A stretch of DNA of 64,000 bases from Pararhizobium polonicum (lineage in GTDB: Bacteria > Pseudomonadota > Alphaproteobacteria > Rhizobiales > Rhizobiaceae). The stretch is from NCBI RefSeq assembly GCF_001687365.1, contig NZ_LGLV01000004.1, forward strand, positions 434,001 through 498,000, read 5' to 3'. This document shows, piece by piece, positions 26,820-35,076 of this stretch; position 1 is the stretch's first letter; every line of letters starts with the position of its first letter. The translations under genes and the position numbers were made by a program. The notes under the pieces were generated by a model that worked only from the letters and a program-made list of their open reading frames with translations, was not told the DNA's origin and made no database searches.

Positions 26820-26841
26820 GCAAGTAGGATGAAAAACTTGC
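26820..26841. promoter_or_regulatory. Inverted repeat upstream of the HxlR gene
   Basis: GCAAGT and ACTTGC separated by ten bases end seven bases before the HxlR start. Possible autoregulatory site; short arms, so moderate support only. Confidence 0.35.
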
Positions 26842-26848
26842 GGTAAGT

Positions 26849-27235
26849 ATGGGAAACCAGACCATGGCCCACGACGGGATCAACATGCATGAGGAAATGC
26901 GGCGCGCGTTCGCGCTGCTCTCCGGCAAATGGAAGCTGGAAATTCTCTGGCTGCTCAATCAGCGGGTGCACCGGTTCGGGGAACTGCGGAAAGGGATCCC
27001 GGGGATCACCCAACACATGCTCACCGCACAGCTCCGGGAGCTTGAGGCAGACGGCCTGATCTCGCGCACCGTGTTCGCGGAGGTGCCTCCGCGAGTTGAT
27101 TATGAAATGACCTCAAAGGCCCGCGGGCTCGGACCGACGATGGAGGCCCTGACGGCTTGGTGGAGCGAGCATGGAAGCAGCGTACCGCAGAAGCGGTCGG
27201 TCTCGAGTGGGCGCAGGGCGAAAGACGTCAAATAG
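26849..27235 (+). CDS. HxlR family transcriptional regulator
   Basis: Winged-helix regulator of 128 residues in the HxlR family. The core is LLSGKWKLEILWLLNQRVHRFGELRKGIPGITQHMLTAQLRELEADGLI with the wing FAEVPPRVDYEMTSKARGL. The usual N-terminal cysteine (CP..) that senses electrophiles or disulfide stress is missing; HEEMRRAF stands there instead. Divergent from the DoxX-SDR pair it likely controls. HxlR proteins often answer to quinones, aldehydes or hypochlorite. Confidence 0.87.
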   Translation: MGNQTMAHDGINMHEEMRRAFALLSGKWKLEILWLLNQRVHRFGELRKGIPGITQHMLTAQLRELEADGLISRTVFAEVPPRVDYEMTSKARGLGPTMEALTAWWSEHGSSVPQKRSVSSGRRAKDVK

Positions 27236-27384
27236 ACGCCCCCTCAATTGGACGCATATCGAAGGTGCGAATTCAGAGAGGGGAACCAATCCGCCCGGCA
27301 TGTTCCAGAAGCCCGATGACCGCCAAATAGTGGCATCTCCAGCCTGCCAAAAGACTGCCAGCGTCGCCGGCAACCTGCCGGGCG

Positions 27385-28281
27385 TCAGTCGCGCGATACA
27401 GACAATCCCGCGAGAAGCGGAGCGTAGGCGGCGAGCCTGTGGGTTACGAACTCGGTGAAGAGCCGGACGCGCTTCGTCTTGCGTGTCTCCCCCTGTGTGA
27501 GAAGCCAGAGCGTTCCGTACATGTGAAGGTCTGTGCCCGGCACCCTCACCAGCAGGGGGTCGGCATCTCCGACGAAGCACGGCAGTGTCGTGATCCCGAG
27601 CCCTTGCCGGACTGCAACGATCTGCGCCTCGCCGTCCGTGGTCCTGAACGGAACCCCTGTGGTGCGAACCTCGCCCGCGCTGGCCCAGTCCGGGATGCCG
27701 TGGATGCTTATGACGATCCACCGGATGGGATCGGGCGCACCCGCACGCCATGCGGCCAGTCGATCGCGGGACATGTAGACGCCGCCGAACAGCTCCGGCC
27801 CCTTCAGGCCGTGAAGATTGAGCGGCAGGGTTTTGCGGTCGTAGACGACGCGGATCGCCACGTCGGCCTCTCGGTTGGTCAGATTTGCCAGCTCGCCGGA
27901 CGACAGGATGTCCATCTCGATATCCGGATGCAGACGCGCGAAATCGGCGAGGTCCGGCATGAGCAGATGTGTCGCAAGGGTCGGAGCCAACGTCACCCGC
28001 AGAAGCCCGCGCACGCTCTGGTCGCGCCCGAAGACGCGCGTCTCCAGCTGGTGCGACGACGCTTCCATCTGGTTCGCGAGCTCGAGGACCTCCTCGCCCG
28101 CAGCCGTCAGGCGGTAGCCCGAAGGCAGCTTTTCGAACATCTGCGCGCCGAGGCGTTCCTCGAGCTGTGCGATGCGTCGCAGCACGGTCGAGTGATACAC
28201 CCCGAGGCCCTCGGCGGCAGCCCGCACGGAGCCTCCGCGCGCCACGGCAAGAAAATAGCGAATATCATCCCAGTCGATCAT
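27385..28281 (-). CDS. LysR family transcriptional regulator
   Basis: LTTR of 298 residues. N-terminal HTH: DDIRYFLAVARGGSVRAAAEGLGVYHSTVLRRIAQLEERLG; the effector domain follows from about 90, with LRVTLAPTLATHLLMPDLADF. The frame is open to 28416 but MIDWDDIRYFLAV at 28281 is the standard LTTR start. It faces an SDR gene with a 211-base gap, the typical LysR/target layout. Confidence 0.9.
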   Translation of the reverse strand: MIDWDDIRYFLAVARGGSVRAAAEGLGVYHSTVLRRIAQLEERLGAQMFEKLPSGYRLTAAGEEVLELANQMEASSHQLETRVFGRDQSVRGLLRVTLAPTLATHLLMPDLADFARLHPDIEMDILSSGELANLTNREADVAIRVVYDRKTLPLNLHGLKGPELFGGVYMSRDRLAAWRAGAPDPIRWIVISIHGIPDWASAGEVRTTGVPFRTTDGEAQIVAVRQGLGITTLPCFVGDADPLLVRVPGTDLHMYGTLWLLTQGETRKTKRVRLFTEFVTHRLAAYAPLLAGLSVSRD

Positions 28282-28492
28282 GGTGCAATCCGGCACCACG
28301 CGGTGCGCTCTCCAAAACCCGTATTCCCATCCCCTCCTAGAGCAAAACAGGCACTCAGACCAGAATATCGCGTCGGCCGGATCGTTTTCGCACCACCGAT
28401 GTGCGCGCTTGCGCACTCAACAACCGATGCCGGCGGACCCATTTCGAGCGTCTCGGAGGCAAACGCTGTCCGACACGACGAAAGGAAAGAAC

Positions 28493-29227
28493 ATGGGAAA
28501 GCTTGAAGGTAAGATTGCAGTCATCACGGGTGGATCGAGCGGCATGGCGCTGGCGAGCGCCAAGCGGTTCGTTGAAGAAGGCGCCTATGTTTTCATCACG
28601 GGCCGGAGACAAGAGGCGCTGGACGAGGCCGTCAAGCTGATCGGCCGGAACGTGACCGGCGTGCGCGGCGACGCAGCCAATCTCGGCGACCTCGACCGCC
28701 TCTTCGATACAGTCAAGCGGGAAAAGGGCAAGATCGACGTCCTGTATGCGAGCGCCGGCACGGGCGAAGCCGTCCCATTGGGCGAGATTACCGAGCAGCA
28801 TTTCGATGCCACCTTCGGCCTGAATACGCGCGGCACGCTGTTTACCGTTCAAAAGGCGTTGCCGCTGTTCAACGATGGCGGATCGATCTTCATGACTGGG
28901 TCGGTTGCTTCGATCAAAGGGTTTCCTGGCTACAGCGTGTATGCGGCGAGCAAGGCGGCGCTGCACGCATTCGCACGCGGGTGGCTCAACGAACTCAAGG
29001 CTAGGAATATCCGGGTGAACGTGCTGCATCCGGGACCGATCGCCACACCGATGCAGGACCAAGTTCTCACCGAGGAGGCGAAGCAAATGTTCGAATCCCT
29101 GATCCCGCGGGGAAAGATGGGGCGTCCTGAGGAAATTGCAGCGGCCGCGCTGTTTCTTGCTTCAGACGATTCGAGCTTCGTGAATGGGGTGGAGCTGTCT
29201 GTCGACGGCGGTTTCTCGGCCATCTGA
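28493..29227 (+). CDS. SDR family oxidoreductase (LysR-linked)
   Basis: Short-chain dehydrogenase of 244 residues. Cofactor loop TGGSSGMA (12-19, the last glycine of TGxxxGxG is Ala), TGRRQEALD suggesting NADPH preference (Arg-Arg), AGTG in place of NNAG, catalytic YAASK with the serine in MTGSVAS. AAGGAAAGA before 28493 supports the start, though the frame is open from 28280 through the promoter. Divergent from the LysR gene and followed after 200 bases by an NADP-binding reductase on the same strand. Confidence 0.9.
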   Translation: MGKLEGKIAVITGGSSGMALASAKRFVEEGAYVFITGRRQEALDEAVKLIGRNVTGVRGDAANLGDLDRLFDTVKREKGKIDVLYASAGTGEAVPLGEITEQHFDATFGLNTRGTLFTVQKALPLFNDGGSIFMTGSVASIKGFPGYSVYAASKAALHAFARGWLNELKARNIRVNVLHPGPIATPMQDQVLTEEAKQMFESLIPRGKMGRPEEIAAAALFLASDDSSFVNGVELSVDGGFSAI

Positions 29228-29428
29228 AATCGCGCCGGATCGCCGGAAGCGGCCAACCGGCGGGAACTGGCTTGTCCATGGTGGAACGGCTTCCGCGCTG
29301 AACGGCCAGTCCAGCCGCGTGGACGTCTTACACGGCGAGACGTCTACGCAAAGCTCGCCACACAGCAGAACGGATAACCCCGCGCCGTCGAACGCCAGGG
29401 TTTCAATATCAAAACGGATAGGAGAAGT

Positions 29429-30034
29429 ATGATGAGCTACGCAATCGTAGGATTCGGCAAGATAGGCCAGGCCCTCGCCCACGCCTTCGCCCGTAAAAAC
29501 ATCGACGTGATCGTGGCAAGCCGCCGGCCGCCCGAGAATTTGGCGCCACAGGCTCGGGCGATTGGACCCACGATCGTCGCCAGGTCGCTGCGGGAAGCAC
29601 TCGAGGCCGACACGATCATCCTGGCGGTCCCGTTCGGGGAGCATCGCGACGTTGCGAAAGCCCTGCCGAGCTGGAAAGGCAAGACGGTCATCGACGCGAT
29701 GAACGCGTTTCCAGCACCTCCTGAAGAGCTGGACGGCCTCCCGTCCTCCGCCTTCGTTGCGAAATCGTTCGCCGGTGCCAGGTTCGTGAAAGGCTTCAAT
29801 CACCTGATCGCAGCCACCCTGGCGGCCGATCCGGTCGTCGCGGGCGGCCACCGGGTGGTCTTTCTGTCAAGCGATGACGAGGACGCGATCGCTCCCGTGG
29901 CGGATTTGGCCAAACAACTCGGGTTCGCCCCCGTGAAGCTCGGAAAGCTCAACGAGGGTGGCGCGCTGGTGCACGCACACGAGCGCACCTGGGGCCAGCT
30001 CATCTTCCAGGATCTGTTCAAGAAGGAGCAGTAA
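29429..30034 (+). CDS. NADPH-dependent F420 reductase-like NAD(P)-binding protein
   Basis: A 201-residue protein of the ProC/F420 reductase-like Rossmann group. Cofactor motif VGFGKIGQALAHAF (residues 7-20), then VASRRPPENL whose arginines suggest NADP(H), ILAVPFGEH and VIDAMNAF, FVKGFNHL. In bacteria lacking F420 such proteins are usually flavin or quinone related reductases of unknown substrate. AGGAGAAGT precedes the ATG pair at 29429/29432. Same strand as the LysR-linked SDR. Confidence 0.8.
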   Translation: MMSYAIVGFGKIGQALAHAFARKNIDVIVASRRPPENLAPQARAIGPTIVARSLREALEADTIILAVPFGEHRDVAKALPSWKGKTVIDAMNAFPAPPEELDGLPSSAFVAKSFAGARFVKGFNHLIAATLAADPVVAGGHRVVFLSSDDEDAIAPVADLAKQLGFAPVKLGKLNEGGALVHAHERTWGQLIFQDLFKKEQ

Positions 30035-30355
30035 TCGATCGACGACCGTGTGATCGACACCGAGAACTGGTCGCGCGCGCTAACGTCTTCGAGCGGCGCG
30101 ACCGAATACGGTCCTCCCCGTCACTCCCACTCGATTGCTCTAAATCTAGTTAAGACATTGACATCTCTAGGTTTTTTATTCGTTTCCGCGCAAAAAGCCG
30201 CCCCATGGGCCGTCAAAACGTTACAGTTTTGATTTCAAAGGGAAAAATAGCACGAAAATTTTTGTGCGGTTTCGGCATCTATCGAAGTCGATCGCTTTTC
30301 CGGACCCACTGGCCCTCAGCAAGCGGAGGCCCCGCAGGCGGCAGCGGCGAAATAG
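30035..30355. other. Intergenic junction region at the left end of the guaA-associated element
   Basis: No gene seen in these 320 bases. The GC-rich left part ends at the 15-base copy of the guaA 3' end (30121-30135); to the right the sequence becomes AT-rich (TAAATCTAGTTAAGACATTG and on to about 30290) before the methyltransferase gene. The composition change coincides with the repeat, as expected for an insertion edge. Confidence 0.5.
30121..30135 (-). repeat. Second copy of the guaA 3' end (putative att site)
   Basis: TCACTCCCACTCGAT here is identical to 32767-32781, which encodes IEWE and the stop of guaA on the minus strand. A 15-base match at this spot is very unlikely by chance. It reads as the outer attachment site of an element integrated at guaA. 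Confidence 0.7.
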
Positions 30356-30829
30356 TCAGAGCCAGCGGCGAACCTCGGCCTTGTAACGGCGGTAGTCGTC
30401 GCCGAACTTCGCTTCGAGGTAGCGCTCCTCGCGGGCGATCACCTGCGTCTGGATTGCGATCAGCACCAACGGGAGCAAGGCGAAGGCGATCGGCCCGTCG
30501 AAGCCGATCGCGAGGCCCGCATAGACAAGCGCCATGCCGAGATACATGGGATTGCGAGTCCACCGATAAGGACCGGTCGTCGCGATGAGGGTCGTTGGCT
30601 GCGACGGCCGAACATTGGTGCCCAGCCGCCGGAACAGCCCCGCCGCCGCAAGCATCACCGCCGCGCCGGCAACGAACAGCAGCGCGCCTGCTGCGATCAG
30701 CGACCGCCAGTCGGTGCCGAAAGAGCGCAGGGTGACGAACCGCTCCGCCGCCAGCCCCAACAGCAGCGCTCCCAGATAGATGAAGGGCGGAGGGAAGCGC
30801 ACACCCGCGCTGTCCGGTTCGACGGCCAT
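30356..30829 (-). CDS. ICMT-like membrane methyltransferase family protein
   Basis: Isoprenylcysteine carboxyl methyltransferase-type protein of 157 residues with four to five membrane helices. The SAM-binding signature is in TTGPYRWTRNPMYLGM and REERYLEAKFGDDYRRY near the C-terminus. Bacterial members methylate unknown substrates. The ATG at 30829 has GGAG six bases upstream; the in-frame ATG at 30835 touches that motif. It follows the flavoprotein gene by 21 bases in one operon and is the last gene before the outer guaA repeat. Confidence 0.83.
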   Translation of the reverse strand: MAVEPDSAGVRFPPPFIYLGALLLGLAAERFVTLRSFGTDWRSLIAAGALLFVAGAAVMLAAAGLFRRLGTNVRPSQPTTLIATTGPYRWTRNPMYLGMALVYAGLAIGFDGPIAFALLPLVLIAIQTQVIAREERYLEAKFGDDYRRYKAEVRRWL

Positions 30830-30850
30830 GTTCATCTCCAATCTGCGCTC

Positions 30851-31747
30851 TCAAACCAGCATCGACTGCTGGGCGAAGATACCCGCCATCGCGCCGTGCG
30901 ACGATGCTAGGGTGACCGATGGCGGCGTGATGGGGTTGGCGAGGTCGCCGGCGGCGTAGATGCCGGGCATGCTGGTTTCGCGGCGCTCGTCGACCTTGAG
31001 GATGATGCCGAGAGGTGTTTTGACCGTGGCGAGCCCCAGTGATTCATGCAGGCTTGCGGACGGCTTGTTGCGCGGATGCGCGAACAGGATGTCGACCGCG
31101 ACATCGGGGCCGGTATCGAGCTTGACGGTGGCGTTCTGGGCCCCGCGTTGGGCGATCCCAGTGATCCGGCCATCGACGACAGGGACGTTGCGGCGAGCCA
31201 GATCGGCCCGGATATCGGGCGGAATGTCGTGACCATCGGCGAAGACCGTCAATCTGTCGGTCCAGTCGTGGAACAGCCTGACCTGATTCATCGACTGCGG
31301 GCCGGACCAGACGAGGCCCCAATGCTGGCCGGCGACTTCAAAGCCGTCGCAATAGGGACAGGGCACGATGGACGTGCCCCAGCTTTCGGCAAAGCCCGGA
31401 ACAGCAGGCATCTGGTCGACAACGCCATAGCTCAGGATCAGGCGGCGCGCGCCAAGGCTTTCGCCATCGCCGGTGAGGACGGAGAAATTGTCGATGGCGC
31501 CGGAGATGCTGTCGGCCCGGGCATTGACCAGCCTGATCGCGGGATAGCGCGCCAGTTGCTGCCGCGCCTCGGCCAGGATGTCCAGCGGTGACTTGTGATC
31601 GTGGCCGAGCAGACCATGCGAGTGGCCGGCGAAGCGGTTGCGCGGCAGGCCGGTATCGAGAACGGTGACCTTGCGGCGGGCACGGCCGAGCTGCAGGGCG
31701 GCGGCGAGGCCGGCAAAGCTACCGCCGATGATGATGACGTCATCCAT
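30851..31747 (-). CDS. Thioredoxin reductase-like FAD/NAD(P)-dependent oxidoreductase
   Basis: Flavoprotein of 298 residues with the low-Mr thioredoxin reductase layout: FAD motif IIGGSFAGLAAALQLGRA (residues 6-23), redox pair Cys130 and Cys133 in VPCPYCDG, and the C-terminal FAD site GIYAAGDLANP. The NADP motif is degenerate: where GGGNSA is expected it has SGPQSMNQ, so partner and cofactor may differ from thioredoxin/NADPH. Faces the TetR gene across 290 bases and precedes the ICMT-like gene. Confidence 0.87.
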   Translation of the reverse strand: MDDVIIIGGSFAGLAAALQLGRARRKVTVLDTGLPRNRFAGHSHGLLGHDHKSPLDILAEARQQLARYPAIRLVNARADSISGAIDNFSVLTGDGESLGARRLILSYGVVDQMPAVPGFAESWGTSIVPCPYCDGFEVAGQHWGLVWSGPQSMNQVRLFHDWTDRLTVFADGHDIPPDIRADLARRNVPVVDGRITGIAQRGAQNATVKLDTGPDVAVDILFAHPRNKPSASLHESLGLATVKTPLGIILKVDERRETSMPGIYAAGDLANPITPPSVTLASSHGAMAGIFAQQSMLV

Positions 31748-31946
31748 GGTGATGGGCTCCGTGTTGAGGATGGAGGGGAGTGGGTTTGGTCTGGCGCGAA
31801 ATCGCGTCCAGCGATACGCGCTCGAGACGGGCAGCGAGCAGGGCTCCGGCATCGCCGAGACTGTCGCCGATCACTGTATTGACCGGCCGGACGATGCCGC
31901 ATTCGATATCGCCGAGCGGCCTCGGGAAACTTGATTTGGAGGACAT
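31740..31946 (-). pseudogene. Short frame with HxlR-like N-terminus, doubtful
   Basis: A 68-codon frame starting MSSKSSFPRPLGDIECGIVRP and continuing VNTVIGDS, which recalls the cysteine-bearing start of HxlR regulators (C..ARAL.VIGD.W). After that point the likeness fades and the frame runs eight bases into the flavoprotein gene. It may be a decayed regulator or chance; no good ribosome site. Confidence 0.25.
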
Positions 31947-31979
31947 TGTTAAAACCCACCCATTGGCTTGCATATTTTG

Positions 31980-31995
31980 GATACTATATGGTATC
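31980..31995. promoter_or_regulatory. Candidate TetR operator
   Basis: GATACTATATGGTATC is a 16-base near-perfect palindrome (one mismatched pair) 41 bases before the TetR start, in an AT-rich strip between the TetR and flavoprotein genes. GATAC recurs just downstream at 32012. Suits a TetR dimer site. Confidence 0.5.
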
Positions 31996-32036
31996 GTAAT
32001 CCAAGAATTGAGATACTGTCAAGGACTGTAATTATC

Positions 32037-32684
32037 GTGACCCAAAACAGCCAGGCCCGGCGCGGCCGCCCCGCCAACGAGGCGCTTAGCCAAACGATAG
32101 TCGACGCCGCATGCGAACTCTTTGTGGAATTGGGTTTTCAAGCGACGACATTGGACAAGGTCGCCCAGCGAGCGAGGATATCCAAGCTCAGCATCTATCG
32201 GCACTTCGAGAACAAGGAGGCGCTGTTCAGCGCAGCCATCGCAGCCCACTGCCAACAGTTTGCACCTCAGGCTCTTATTGAAAGCGTCGGCGGTTCGGCA
32301 GAACATCAACTCATGGCGGTTGGAACATACCTGCTTCGCACGCTGTTGAGCCCGGACGTCCGCAGTGTCGAAGCCATGATCATGGCCGACAAGACGAATC
32401 AAAATTCATTAAGCAAGCTCCATTACGAAGCAGGCCCCGCCTATGTCATCGCCCAAATCGAGGCCCTATTGCGTCAGTTACACGCGAAGGCGGCTCTGAA
32501 CGTGCCCGATCCTCTCCGGTCCGCCCGCTTGTTTGCCGCGCTTATCAAAGGATCCGATCTCCTGATTATCGCACGCTTCGATCAGGCGAGAGCAGAGGAC
32601 GACAACGAAATCGAATCCTATTGCCGGTCGGCTGTCGCCATGTTCATCGCTGCGCACGGTGGCAACGACCAGGCTGGCGGATAG
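32037..32684 (+). CDS. TetR/AcrR family transcriptional regulator
   Basis: Regulator of 215 residues. After RRGRPANEALSQTIVDAACELFVELGF comes the HTH TLDKVAQRARISKLSIYRHF and ENKEALF; the rest is the ligand/dimer domain. The start is GTG at 32037 (VTQNSQARRGRP) behind AAGGA; the frame extends to an ATG at 31968 but that would swallow the palindrome. Faces the flavoprotein/ICMT operon. Codon use is less GC-rich than the guaA side, in keeping with an acquired segment. Confidence 0.88.
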   Translation: MTQNSQARRGRPANEALSQTIVDAACELFVELGFQATTLDKVAQRARISKLSIYRHFENKEALFSAAIAAHCQQFAPQALIESVGGSAEHQLMAVGTYLLRTLLSPDVRSVEAMIMADKTNQNSLSKLHYEAGPAYVIAQIEALLRQLHAKAALNVPDPLRSARLFAALIKGSDLLIIARFDQARAEDDNEIESYCRSAVAMFIAAHGGNDQAGG

Positions 32685-32766
32685 CCCCAGCAACTCTCTC
32701 GGCAACAGCACGAAGTTCATTTTCGTATTCGACGAGGATCTTCTGCACCCAGCGCAAAATTGAACT

Positions 32767-32781
32767 TCACTCCCACTCGAT
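32767..32781 (-). repeat. guaA 3' end copy (inner att site)
   Basis: Last 15 bases of guaA including its stop; identical to 30121-30135. The pair encloses the TetR-flavoprotein-ICMT segment. The 3' end of guaA is a known integration site for genomic islands. Confidence 0.7.
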
Positions 32782-34329
32782 CGTGCCCGGCGGCTTGCTG
32801 GTCACATCATAGACGACGCGGTTGATACCGCGAACTTCGTTGATGATGCGGGTGGCGGCGCGGCCGAGGAAGTCCATGTCGTAGTGGTAGAAATCGGCCG
32901 TCATGCCGTCGACGGAGGTGACGGCGCGAAGGGCGCAGACGAATTCGTAGGTGCGGCCATCGCCCATGACGCCGACGGTCTGGACCGGCAGCAGCACGGC
33001 GAAGGCCTGCCAGATGGCATCGTAGAGGCCGGCCTTGCGGATTTCGTCGAGATAGACGGCGTCGGCTTCGCGCAGGATTTCGAGTTTTTCGCGGGTGATG
33101 CCGCCCGGGCAGCGGATGGCTAGGCCCGGTCCCGGGAAGGGATGGCGGCCGATGAAGCTATCGGGAAGGCCGAGTTCCTTGCCGAGGATGCGGACTTCAT
33201 CCTTGAAGAGTTCGCGCAGCGGCTCGACCAGCTGCATGTTCATGCGGGCCGGAAGTCCGCCGACATTGTGGTGCGACTTGATGGTGACCGAAGGGCCGCC
33301 GGTGAAGGAAACGCTTTCGATCACGTCCGGATAGAGCGTGCCCTGGGCGAGGAAATCGGCGCCGCCGAGCTTCTTGGCTTCGGCTTCGAACACGTCGATG
33401 AACAGACGGCCGATGGTCTTGCGCTTGGTTTCCGGATCGCTCTCGCCTTCCAGCGCATTGATGAACATGTCGGACGCATCGACATGGACCAGATGCAGGT
33501 TGTAGTGCTCCTTGAACATGGCAACGACGTCGGCTGCCTCGTTCTTGCGCATCAGGCCGTGGTCGACGAGGATGCAGGTCAGCTGGTCGCCGACCGCCTC
33601 GTGGATGAGCAGCGCCGCAACGGAACTATCGACGCCGCCGGACAGGCCGCAGATGACGCGCTTGTCGCCGACCTGGGCGCGGATATTGGCAACGGCCTTG
33701 TCGCGATAGGCGGCCATCGACCAGTCGCCCTTGAGGCCGGCGATCTTGTGGACGAAATTGGCCAGCAGCTTGGCGCCATCGGGCGTGTGCACGACTTCCG
33801 GATGGAACTGCACGGCGTAGAATTTCTTCGCTTCATTGGCGATGAAGGCGAACGGGGCGTTGGGCGAGGTGGCGACCACCTCGAAGCCGGCCGGGATCGC
33901 CGTGACGCGGTCGCCGTGGCTCATCCACACCTGATGGCGGGAGCCGACGGTCCAGATACCGTCATAGAGGGCGCATTCCTTGTCGATCTCGATGAAGGCG
34001 CGGCCGAATTCGCGGTGATGGCCGGCCTCGACCTTGCCGCCGAGCTGTTCGCACATGGTCTGCTGGCCGTAGCAGATGCCGAGAACCGGCAGGCCGCTGT
34101 CGAACACCACTTGTGGGGCGCGGGGAGAGCCGATCTCCAGCGTCGAGGCGGGGCTGCCCGAGAGGATAATCGCCTTCGGGTTCAGCCGCTTGAAGCCTTC
34201 CTCCGCCGACTGGAAGGGCACGATCTCGCAATAGACGCCGGTCTCGCGCACGCGGCGGGCGATCAGCTGAGTGACCTGGCTGCCGAAATCGATGATGAGA
34301 ACGGTATCGGGATGGACTGTCGCTGTCAT
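32767..34329 (-). CDS. guaA: GMP synthase (glutamine-hydrolysing)
   Basis: Converts XMP to GMP with glutamine and ATP, the last step of guanine nucleotide synthesis. 520 residues. Class I amidotransferase domain: Cys86 in [15 protein letters not shown], and the His/Glu pair in [13 protein letters not shown] pyrophosphatase P-loop GLSGGVDSS near 228-236, and the dimerisation domain ending [11 protein letters not shown]. Its 3' end is also one copy of a 15-base repeat, and it remains intact, as expected if an element rebuilt it on insertion. Confidence 0.97.
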   Translation of the reverse strand: MTATVHPDTVLIIDFGSQVTQLIARRVRETGVYCEIVPFQSAEEGFKRLNPKAIILSGSPASTLEIGSPRAPQVVFDSGLPVLGICYGQQTMCEQLGGKVEAGHHREFGRAFIEIDKECALYDGIWTVGSRHQVWMSHGDRVTAIPAGFEVVATSPNAPFAFIANEAKKFYAVQFHPEVVHTPDGAKLLANFVHKIAGLKGDWSMAAYRDKAVANIRAQVGDKRVICGLSGGVDSSVAALLIHEAVGDQLTCILVDHGLMRKNEAADVVAMFKEHYNLHLVHVDASDMFINALEGESDPETKRKTIGRLFIDVFEAEAKKLGGADFLAQGTLYPDVIESVSFTGGPSVTIKSHHNVGGLPARMNMQLVEPLRELFKDEVRILGKELGLPDSFIGRHPFPGPGLAIRCPGGITREKLEILREADAVYLDEIRKAGLYDAIWQAFAVLLPVQTVGVMGDGRTYEFVCALRAVTSVDGMTADFYHYDMDFLGRAATRIINEVRGINRVVYDVTSKPPGTIEWE

Positions 34330-34437
34330 GACGCGCTTCCGCTGGCTTGGATCATCTGATGGGGAACTATGGCGTGCCTTTAATTAAAGGCGGCTCCAAG
34401 CGCAACGATTACATTGCACCCGGACAATTTTGCGGCT

Positions 34438-35076
34438 TCAGACGGCGATTTCGCCTGATGCAACGGCCTTTTCCAGCGCATCGATAGCGTCTGCCAGCTT
34501 CTCGTCGATCACGTGCAGATACTCGGTCCAGTCGCCGATATGCTTGAGTTCCGCCTTGCCGTCGGAAATGCCGCGCAGACCGATCAGCGGAATGCCGAAG
34601 GACTGGCAGGCACGCAGGACGGCGAAGGTTTCCATTTCGACCATATCGGCGGCGATGGTGTCGTAGGTCGCACCGGAAACAACGTTGGCGCCGGTCGAAA
34701 GACTTGCCGCCTTCACGCCGGGAATACGCAGCGGCAGATCGACCGTGACCGGCAGATCGAGAAACGGCGTCGCACCCTTTTCAAAACCGAATGGCGAGGC
34801 ATCCATGTCGCGATAGGCAACCGAGGTCGCCTGATAGATCTCGGCCTGTTCGAGCCGGGCCGACCCGGCCGAGCCGAGCGAGACCACGAGATCGGGCAGG
34901 CTACTCCGACCAGATAGTTCGGCCAGCGTGCGCGTCAGCGTCACCGCCGCCTCGACGGGGCCGACGCCGGTCATCAAGGGCGAGATGCGCTGGCGCAGGT
35001 GCACACCATATTCCGCATCGGCGGCCATGACATAGAGCAGCGTCCTGCCCGCCACGGATTTCAGTTCGAATGTCAT
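34438..35076 (-). CDS. mtnN: 5'-methylthioadenosine/S-adenosylhomocysteine nucleosidase
   Basis: Pfs-type nucleosidase of 212 residues that cleaves adenine from MTA and SAH. YVMAADAEYGVHL replaces the usual MIGAMEEE start, MTGVGPVEAA and VSLGSAGSA are the phosphorylase/nucleosidase loops, VEMETFAVLRAC holds the ribose-binding Met-Glu and GISDGKAE the catalytic Asp. The N-terminal part diverges from E. coli MtnN, so a related purine or futalosine nucleosidase cannot be fully excluded. Overlaps the thioesterase stop by four bases (ATGA). Confidence 0.82.
   Translation of the reverse strand: MTFELKSVAGRTLLYVMAADAEYGVHLRQRISPLMTGVGPVEAAVTLTRTLAELSGRSSLPDLVVSLGSAGSARLEQAEIYQATSVAYRDMDASPFGFEKGATPFLDLPVTVDLPLRIPGVKAASLSTGANVVSGATYDTIAADMVEMETFAVLRACQSFGIPLIGLRGISDGKAELKHIGDWTEYLHVIDEKLADAIDALEKAVASGEIAV

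Noticed and set aside
32685..32766. Coding-like codons in frame after the guaA stop (minus strand)
   Set aside because: About 40 codons follow guaA without a clear start and overlap the end of the TetR gene; no integrase-like feature could be seen, so it was not called.
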